Origin: an uncultured Lachnospiraceae bacterium
Lineage (GTDB): Bacteria > Bacillota > Clostridia > Lachnospirales > Lachnospiraceae
NCBI GenBank assembly: GCA_910580015.1
Contig: CAJTVT010000041.1
Coordinates: forward strand, 1-25,918
Direction: 5' to 3'
DNA length: 25,918 nt
Part shown: piece after piece, positions 1 to 8,600 of the stretch
Layout: the number at the start of each line of letters is the position of its first letter
How positions within the stretch are numbered: the stretch's first letter is position 1
The notes under the pieces: generated by a model
Told to the model about the DNA's origin: nothing
Databases searched by the model: none
What the model saw: the letters and a program-made list of their open reading frames with translations, nothing else
Position numbers and translations under genes: made by a program

Positions 1-64
1 ATGACAACGTGGCAGATGGAAATTTAGACAAGTAAAAACTGTAATATTTAACCGCCGGAGTAAT

Positions 65-95
65 ATCACAGGAAATCAAATTGATTTCCTGTGAT
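65..95. terminator. Long inverted repeat downstream of cls, possible terminator
   Basis: Two perfect 15-bp arms surround a single central base at position 80, so an RNA copy would fold into a long hairpin from either strand. It lies 39 bp beyond the cls stop codon, where a terminator is expected. Neither side has a good U-tract directly after the stem; the nearest T-run on the minus strand is about 25 nt further on. It may instead be a processing or stability hairpin, or be shared with a gene to the left of the window. Confidence 0.4.
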
Positions 96-133
96 ACATG
101 ATTGAACCATAAAATATAAAGCTCTATACAAAC

Positions 134-1678
134 TTATAAAAGCGGCGCGAACAGACGCACCACGCCCAGAAAGGTACGGATGGCTGCAGGACGTTTTTGG
201 CAAAATTCCATGTTAATCTCCTCCGATTCTGTCATAATCCGCAGCATATCCTGTTTCACCATTTGAACTGCCGACGACTGATACAGAAAGACCCCACATT
301 CAAAGTGCAGATACAGGCTTCGATAATCCATATTGATACTTCCCACTGTTGCAAGTTTATCATCACTTACAAAACATTTTGCATGAAGAAATCCTGGTTT
401 GTACTGGTAAATTCGTACCCCACATTCAATCAATGGCTCATAGTAAGACTGGCTCATCCAATAGACCACCTTTTTATCTGGAATGCCAGGCATAATGATT
501 CTCACATCCACGCCACTTTTGGCTGCATTCTGCAACGTCTTTATCATTTCATGATCTGGAATCAGATATGGTGTAAAAATATACACATAATCATTGGCTT
601 TTCCAATAATATTCATATAAATATTTTCTCCAGTCGTCTCATTGTCTAATGGACTATCCGCATAAGGCTGGATATAGCCGTCACTGACAAATGGGGAAAC
701 TTGGTGCTGTTCTGGTAAAAACTTTCGCAAATCTTCTTCTGTGGTGCGGTTAATATAGCTCCACATTTCCAGAAACATAATCGTAAAACTCCACACAGCT
801 TCCCCCTCTAGGCGAAGTCCTGTATCTTTCCAATATCCAAACCGTTCTACCTTATTGACATATTCATCCGCAAGATTAATTCCTCCAGTAAATCCCACCT
901 TGCCATCTGCCACCAGTATTTTCCGATGGTCACGATTATTCATAATCACAGACATAACCGGATACAAAGGATTGAAGCGCACACATTGAATGCCATACTC
1001 TTGCATAGTCTGGAAATATTTTGCTGGAAGGGTGGTCACACATCCGAAATCATCGTAGATAAAGCGCACATCCACTCCTTCAGCAGCTTTGCGCTTTAAA
1101 ATGTCCAAAATTTTGCCGAACATATATCCCTCTTCCACGATGAAAAATTCCATAAAAATAAAATGCTGCGCCTCCTCCAATGCCTTGAGCATATCGGGAA
1201 ACATTTCTTCTCCAGCAGAATAATATTTTGTGGACGTATTTTGATAGATGGGATAATTTGCCCAGTCTCTAATGTATTTTGCCTGACGATATACAGTCGG
1301 ATCTTTTGTCCGTAACTTTTCAAGAATCTCTGTATTATCTGGCAGTTCTCGTTCCATTTCGCGATTGATCGCTTCCATTCGCTTTCTTGTTGGACGGGTC
1401 AGATCTGAGCGTCCAAAAATAAAATACACCAAAAGCCCCACGATGGGAACTGCCAGGATCACTACCATCCACGCAATCTTATAAGAAGGATTGCTCTTTT
1501 TATTGACAATCACAAGTACCACAAAGATTGCAATAATATCAATCAGTGAATTTACAAAAGAATACCGCATGCGGAATCCCAGGAGAAACGACAAGATCCA
1601 GGCTAACTGAAGCAGAATTGCCATTGCCACAATCGTGGCTCTTCCAAGTAAAAATTTCTTAATCTTCTTCATGATCAT
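134..1678 (-). CDS. cls: Cardiolipin synthase, phospholipase D family
   Basis: This is a membrane enzyme that joins two phosphatidylglycerol molecules into cardiolipin and glycerol. The N-terminus has hydrophobic segments at about residues 14-35, 44-59 and 69-89, matching the PLD-nuclease N-terminal membrane region of bacterial Cls. Two HKD motifs, the catalytic signature of the family, are present: H251-K253-D258, followed by GG, and H432-K434-D439, followed by VGSINMD. The length of 514 aa is normal for a Firmicutes Cls and the gene is intact. The start ATG at 1678 follows a GAGAGG ribosome site by about 4 nt; an in-frame ATG at 1672 is also possible. It begins 29 bp after the subtilisin gene stop and is probably on the same transcript, although no functional link to the upstream cluster is evident. 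Confidence 0.95.
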   Translation of the reverse strand: MIMKKIKKFLLGRATIVAMAILLQLAWILSFLLGFRMRYSFVNSLIDIIAIFVVLVIVNKKSNPSYKIAWMVVILAVPIVGLLVYFIFGRSDLTRPTRKRMEAINREMERELPDNTEILEKLRTKDPTVYRQAKYIRDWANYPIYQNTSTKYYSAGEEMFPDMLKALEEAQHFIFMEFFIVEEGYMFGKILDILKRKAAEGVDVRFIYDDFGCVTTLPAKYFQTMQEYGIQCVRFNPLYPVMSVIMNNRDHRKILVADGKVGFTGGINLADEYVNKVERFGYWKDTGLRLEGEAVWSFTIMFLEMWSYINRTTEEDLRKFLPEQHQVSPFVSDGYIQPYADSPLDNETTGENIYMNIIGKANDYVYIFTPYLIPDHEMIKTLQNAAKSGVDVRIIMPGIPDKKVVYWMSQSYYEPLIECGVRIYQYKPGFLHAKCFVSDDKLATVGSINMDYRSLYLHFECGVFLYQSSAVQMVKQDMLRIMTESEEINMEFCQKRPAAIRTFLGVVRLFAPLL

Positions 1679-1707
1679 TCATCCTCTCTTGTATAAATGC
1701 CATTCTA

Positions 1708-2595
1708 TCATAACAGTCTGCCAATGTCTACCATTCCCCACCCCTGTTTTGACTGAGCTAATCCCAAATCCACAGCACGCTGATACAGTCGCAGTTTAAC
1801 TTCTGCTGGAGAAAAACAAGGATATTTGCTCAGTAAGAGCGCAATACTTCCAGTCACTAAAGGAGCTGCCATGGAGGTTCCGCTTTTTCTAGTGTACATG
1901 CCTTGTTGGTTGGCGCAACCTGTAACATTTGTTCCTGGCACCACTACCTCTGGCTTAACCACACAATGATCTGTGGGACCACGCCCAGAATATTCTGGCT
2001 TTAACAGGGAGCGTCCGATTTGTTCTTTCGTATCATCAAAACAACCTACTGTAATAATCTTACGGCTAATTCCGGGCACAGTCACGCTATGTTCTCCTGG
2101 TCCATTATTACCAGCAGCAGCCACCACCACCAAATTGTTATCCCAGGCATACTCCACAGCTTTCAGCATCCGGACCCGTTCCTGGCTTTCTGCATGCAAC
2201 ACCATTCCTACGGAAATATTGACAATCCGTATTCCATACATTTCTTTATGGTCTACTAACCAATTAATGGCTTGCACCACATTTTCTGTATTTCCATTTC
2301 CACGTTTATCCAATATTTTTATAATCACAAAATGGCATCCTGGGGCAATTCCTTGAAATTTTCCATTGGAACTTCTTCCACTTCCGCCGATAATGCCAGC
2401 AATATGCGTTCCATGTCCATTGTCATCATAAACTCTTCTTCTCCAATGAATAAAATCCTGAAAACAACGGATACGATTCCCAAAATCTGCATGAGGAAAT
2501 ATCCCAGTATCTAAAATGGCCACACCAATATTCTCTCCAAAATACCCACGATCGTATGCTGCCTGGGCATTGATAATTCGTCTGACTCTGTCCAT
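1708..2595 (-). CDS. S8 family (subtilisin-like) serine peptidase, apparently cytoplasmic
   Basis: This 295-aa protein is little more than a subtilisin catalytic domain. The triad is complete: D29 in LDTG, H61 in NGHGTH and S241 in GTSMAAP. The oxyanion-hole Asn is N163 in AAGNNGPG. No signal peptide and no inhibitory propeptide precede the domain: the catalytic Asp is only 29 residues from the start. That suggests an intracellular enzyme, resembling AprX/Isp-type proteases rather than secreted subtilisins, perhaps active without zymogen processing. The ATG follows an AAAAGGA site with about 6 nt spacing. The gene starts 57 bp after the 2945-aa giant gene and ends 29 bp before cls. Its position at the end of the large cluster makes a maturation role possible, but it could be an unrelated housekeeping protease. 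Confidence 0.93.
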   Translation of the reverse strand: MDRVRRIINAQAAYDRGYFGENIGVAILDTGIFPHADFGNRIRCFQDFIHWRRRVYDDNGHGTHIAGIIGGSGRSSNGKFQGIAPGCHFVIIKILDKRGNGNTENVVQAINWLVDHKEMYGIRIVNISVGMVLHAESQERVRMLKAVEYAWDNNLVVVAAAGNNGPGEHSVTVPGISRKIITVGCFDDTKEQIGRSLLKPEYSGRGPTDHCVVKPEVVVPGTNVTGCANQQGMYTRKSGTSMAAPLVTGSIALLLSKYPCFSPAEVKLRLYQRAVDLGLAQSKQGWGMVDIGRLL

Positions 2596-2627
2596 ATGGA
2601 ATCCTTTTTCTATTAATATATGCAGGG

Positions 2628-2644
2628 GGCGATTATTAATCGCC
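2628..2644. repeat. Short inverted repeat between giant gene and S8 peptidase
   Basis: Two perfect 8-bp arms (GGCGATTA and its complement) flank one central base, starting 8 bp past the giant gene's stop codon. On the coding strand no U-tract follows, so it is unlikely to be a terminator. It could be an intercistronic hairpin that adjusts mRNA stability or read-through into the peptidase gene. Confidence 0.4.
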
Positions 2645-2652
2645 GTCTGTTT

Positions 2653-5600
2653 TTACAAAGATTCACTGTATCTTATTTCCACTTGGTCCAAGGACAAAAG
2701 TGTACGCTGCCCATCTTCGGCATATACTGTAATTTCAAAGACCAGAGAAAAATTTTTTTGTATGGGTTTTCTATGGTTTGCCCAGTCCAAGATCAACGTT
2801 TTCAGTTTGAGCTTTGTGTCATCCTCCGTAGGGCAAAATCCTGGCAGCAGCAAAATGGGTATTCGGATTTCTGTTCCGTCACCAGCTCCAGGTAATTTGT
2901 ATTGATACCACAGCATAACATCAGCACGATTTGAAATGTTGGAAAATTCGAATTTATCCCATATAAAATCTAGAACTTTTTCAATCTCTTCTAGTCCTGT
3001 TTTTCCCTCTATCGTCCCAGCCAAAAGTCTATCACTGTTTCGAATTTGTGCATAGATGGGCGGCAGCTCCTTTGATTTTTTCTGATAGATAAATTCCGGC
3101 GCCACTGATGGAATTTTCATTTCTTGTTGCTTCGTAAAGACAAACAGTCGTTGATTTCGCCGCGAAATAGCACACACTCTTGCCGTATTTTGGGTATAGA
3201 GGGAAAGTCCCTCCACATTTAAGTGCAGTTCCAGAAGTTCTCCGTTCTTCACCTGACTGGGACTCGTATCCGTGACCATAGAAACTTTCCAACCTGGGTC
3301 CTGATGAAGAAATTCCATCTGTTTGTCTTTGTCATTGTAACATACATTACAGTGCAGCTCCTTCAAGGCATTTTTTCTCTTTGTCTCAAAGGAATTTAAT
3401 GGTTTCCAACAGGCCGCTAAAGCTTTGGCAAACATAGCAAAATATGCAAATGCATTCGGATCATGCTCTTTTTGGATTCCATATACAAGTTTTTCCCGAA
3501 TTTGACTGTAAGCACAAAGGAAATCGGCAAGATCCTGGCTGTTGGCTTTTGCTGTACGCAAAGAGTTTTCCTGGTAAGTGATCGTGATTTCATGGACATC
3601 TTGTTCCACTGCCTCTGCCGCCATATTAATCTGGTGTTCCCAGCGAGTAAAGGAGGAGCATTCTTTTGGCTTATCATCTTCAAGGTTTTTGGCATCACAT
3701 CCTGTAAAATTACAAAATTGTTCTTTTAAGATCAGGGCATTTGGAACTCTCCGCAAGGGATTTGGAATCAAAAGATCCGATGTAAAATCAGCGCTCAAAA
3801 GCCCATCTTTTCCACCCTCTGTAATGGGTATGACAAGACGAAACCATTCTGAACTTTCATACCCGTTCTCAGACTGGCGAATATGGTATTCCACATCCTG
3901 TATGGATGCGGTGACATCCATAAGCGCTCCTGTACGGTACGGTTGTTGGAAACTGGCAAAAATCATGACTCCAGGATTTCGCAGATCCAGCTTTCCAGCC
4001 TGTAAAATCAAATCTTCTTTTTTCGTTCCCTGCATGAAAAGTTCAAAAACCAGGCGTACTTCACAAGGCTCTGCGAGGGCTTCATATTCCATTACTGACG
4101 AAACTTCATTGCCCTGAACTAGATTTTTCCTAAGACGATTCTTTAAAATCTCTCTTGCCATATCCAGCCGTTTTCCTAGAACTTCGTTTGATAAAGGCAC
4201 AAGCATCTTGGATATAGCATCTGCTAAAATTTCTTTCGCTTCCATTAAAATGTTGATATCCTGCATAGCAAAAGAGGCTAGAAATTCGGCAAAATTTTCT
4301 TCAAGACAACACTCCAAATCTTCGAGAAACTCATCTGCTAGACGGTCCAGATCTATATCCTGGAATCGCACTTCTTCCCATTGGTCGGGAATTACTTTCC
4401 ATTCCTGGTCAAATACTGGAAGTTGCACCAGCCGGTTCACAGTCTGATTAGAAAGGGGACGAAGGGCATAGAACACAGGTGCACGTTCTCCACAGCCATA
4501 ACGGTCCGTGAATGGGCGGATTGTGACAGGTGGAATCATGGTTCCTGGTCCAGTGCGCACCACATAGAGTTCTTGACTACTATCTCCTTGACGCGCCAAT
4601 TTAATCCCACTGACGGCACGTTCGAGATTTGTGGCAAACAATCTCAATCCCTGCTCTTTTTCAGACGGGATCCTCGGTGGAATCACGGTACTGACGCAGA
4701 GCGCCTCTATGGGCAGAGAACATGATCCTTCTCTTCTAATTGTTACTTTTGTTTCCAAAGGGAAATAAAGTTCACTGCACTGGCGCAAAACTACAGGACA
4801 AACAATCTGTATCGGCTCTGGCCTAGCGCCTGTTTTGCTTTTCCATTGATACAGGCTGCGTCCGAATGCCAAGATCTTTTCTCTTTCTTCCTTTTGAATT
4901 AGAATATCCTCTGTCAAGGTACAAGAAATTCGGATTTCACATGCCAATGCAAGTTGCCATATGGAACGCAATAATTGTTCTAGCTCTGCATCACTGGCAG
5001 ATTCCCCTGTCTGTGCACATTCTAAGTGCAGAGACATACAACATCCCTCTCTTTCCCACAATTCATAGGAAAAAATAACTCCTGGCCAGACATGAAGCCC
5101 CAACATACAGTCATTAATCTCAGGTGTGATTGTATAATGGAGCTCTCCTGGTGCTTCATTCCCCAAAACATCTCTACAGTACAGTTTGAACTTCGCCTGA
5201 CGGCCCAGAACCTGATATGGATTTTCCTCTTTATTATCAATCATCTGACCAAGAGGCGCTGTGATATCATAGGAGACACCTTTCGTGCTATCCACAGGCA
5301 GCAGCGGTCTAGAATCCCTTCCACGAACTTTTTCATAATCTTTTCCTTCGATCTGGTAGCCAAAAATACTAAATAACTCCTCCATCTCAGTTTCTGGTTT
5401 TATTGACTCAAGTTTTAAACCATAAGTCCCTAACGGAAGTGCCGCGCACACTTGTTGCTTTTCATCTTTTGCCATATTTCGCAGAAAAAAAGGCGCTCCC
5501 TGACTTGTCAGGATAGTTTCTCCAGAAACTGCGCAGTTTACCAAGGAATGAAGTGTTCCGTGATCTCGGATCAGCAGCCAACATGTCCCTCTGTCTGTTT

Positions 5601-8600
5601 CATCAAAATTGGCTTGCTCTAGAATGTCTTTCATGCAGAGATAATATCCGCCACCTCCCACTGTGCTGCATTCCCAAAGCATTTGAAGAAATTCCATCTC
5701 CCCATACGTTGCTGTACAAGGTAGCATGTTGTTGTGATTTTCTCTTTGTTTTTGGAAGGACATTCTCGTTTCTCTGGAGAGGTTTGTGCGTAAAATAAGA
5801 CAGTGTTCTTCTTTTTTGCATTCCACCAAGGTATTTTCCCTTCCATTTTCCACCCTGGTTTTATAAAACATCCAATATTCCAACGACTCTTGATTTGCAG
5901 CGAGAATGGCCTCTCGGAGCAAAAGACGCTCTTTCGAATCCATTCCTTCCACCACAATCGTACACTCTTTTCGATAGAAGTGAACGGAAAGTAATATGCC
6001 ATAAAAAGAAGATTCTATTTCCGACGGAGAAGTTCTGCCTGCCGATAACTTTGGCTGGGACATCTGTTGGAAAGCTTCCTCAAGTTCCGGTGAAAAGAGA
6101 TGCAGCGCCGCTGTATGAGAGAGCTGTCCATTTTGGGAAGGTGTTGCCCATAACAAGTTCTCCTTGATCGTATACGAACCATTCATTTGGAGGAATAAAG
6201 GGATCACAGGATCGCGTTCCAGTTCGAATCGTTCTCTCCAATCAAAACATAAATCTGGCAGTAATGGTTTTATCTTTTCATAAGTGAGTGAAAGTGTTTG
6301 ACTTCCCTGCATCCAGCCGCCATTTTCTCCTGCCTCTACTTCCAAGATCCATTCCTCTCCTTCCGGTGAGAATGGGATCTGTTGTTTTAAAACTTCATAA
6401 AAACCAAGTGTCTTGGCAGTCTCAGAATCTGGATCCAGAATCCGCAAGCCCTGAAGCAAAAATCTGGATGCTGCGGAAAACAAGGCAGAGATATTTTGAG
6501 AGCGACACAATTCTTTCTGGATCTGATCTTTGGGCATATGGGAAATCTGATACAGCACAATACGATTATCTTCTCCCTCTGCAAATGGAGTATCTGCTAT
6601 TTTAAGAGCAGACGCCAATTCTTCTATGGACAATTCCCATTTTTTACACACTTCTCCCAGATTTTGGGGAGTCTCCAAAGTAAACGTAAAATTTTGTATC
6701 AGAATGGGTACGTTCTGTCGAAACAAGGGCCATGACATTAGTTCCTGTCTCCTGGCTGGAAGCTCCCAGTCTTGTACAAACAGCCTGCGAAGCAACGCAC
6801 CAAGAGATGCATCTGCGCTGATTTTTACAGTTTCTGCTGGAATCCAAAGAGAATTTTCCGTACTATCTTTATTTCGCTCCAGGAATTTTGCGGAATATGC
6901 CTCCCAGGACGCTTCTTTCTGTAACGCTCCTTGGCCTATGGCATATACACGGGCAATTCGTTCCAACGTATCTCCTGGCAAGCATTCCCACTCTGTACCG
7001 TCTGGAAGCAGTAATTTTCTTGAATTTTTACCATCAAATTCCCAATCCACATCTTCCACAATCTGTCCCGCAAGCGTTTCCATATATTTCAGATAATATT
7101 TTTCTTCGGAAAAATGCCCAAACCGCACAAAAAATAATGCTGCTGCGGTCTGCTTCGGCAGTTTAGCGCTATTCTCATAAATCCATTCTCCCAGAGTAAA
7201 TTCCGCTTTCTCTTGCAGTAAAGACAATCGTTCCAGATTTTGGATAAGAATTTCTTGTGCCAAAATTCCGGTATCTTCAGCAATCGTAAGAATGGACTGT
7301 TTGTTTCCTGCCGCAATCATCTTTTGAGGCACTATAAATTTTCCAGGAGCAAGGACCACCTCCAGATTGTCCTTCAATTGTTCCGCAAGGGAAATCCCAT
7401 ACCTTTCCTCTGCACTGGCACAGGAGAAATCCTTTGCCAAGACCTCATATTTATCATAAAGGGCCGATGCCTGGCGCATAAGTGCACGCAATATCATATG
7501 GAAGTAATCCAGAAAAACAAATTCAGCCAGTGGACGATTTGCATTTTTTCTAGAAGGAGGCAATGCCTTCGACGGCATGGTGTCAAAACGTTCAAAATAT
7601 TCCTGTAGTCGATTGGCATAACTGTCTGACACCAATCGTTCTTTCCAGTAAGAGATTTCAAACTTCTCCATTTTACCACCAGTATCAAAAAAAGATAATG
7701 TTATGGGTGGGGGCATGGGAAATACAGCGTTTGAATCTGCCAAGTCCTTGTCTTCGATTCCACAAAGATAGAATTGCACATTTTTGGAAAGAAATGCATC
7801 CAACCTTTCATAATCCATTTCCTGTTGAAGTCGTTTTGGCGTCAAATGATCAGGGAGCTCTCTGCCTGGATATTCCGAGAATCCCGCAAGCATCCAATCA
7901 CACAAAAGTTTTACCAGTTGTTGATAGCTTTCCTGGGGCATTACTGGGAGAAATGCCACGCACATCTGACCATTTGCCATCGAAAATGTCGGGACAATCA
8001 TCATTTGCAAAGAAACTGGCTGTTCGTACAATTTGACTGATTCAAAAAGTGGGATTATTGCGTTTGCACACCTTCTCCCAACTTCCCAGGGCGCTGCTTC
8101 ATCACTTCCAATCTGAAATTGAAAATTCTTGGAGAAATCATATCCCACATCGATCTTAAAAAACAGTATTTTTACTTTTGCTTTTAGTGAAACATTTACC
8201 TCTAGGTCTACCAACGCGGCTTTGCAGCTCTCCAAAGTCAGCATCGCAAAAGCACTGATTTGAGCAGAAGCTTCCAGAGAGATAATCAAAAGATTTACCT
8301 TAAGAAACACTCTTCCCACAATGCCAGCAACCGCAGACACCCGATAATAACAAGTTTTGTTTCGTTCCTTTCCAGGATCATAGATGGCAAACAAGCCTTC
8401 AAAAATTCCCACCAATTCCAAACTCACTCTGGCAGAGACAATTCCCAGATCAAATCCATGGTTGATTCCCAGCCGCAGGCCAATGCCAATACTCAGAGCG
8501 GAACGGAACACGCCTGTTGTTGGCTGAGGCAGATTCGGACATGTTGCACCAGACAACATTCCAAAATAAAAACCACCCTGACCGCTGTAAATTCCATATC

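Noticed and set aside
3..35. Plus-strand frame ending DNVADGNLDK then TAA at the left edge
   Set aside because: It could be the C-terminus of a gene outside the window, but ten codons cannot be told from chance.
3578..4117. 179-codon plus-strand frame inside the giant gene, and other plus-strand frames across 2.6-22 kb
   Set aside because: Composition and position fit antisense shadows of long minus-strand genes; no domain was recognised.
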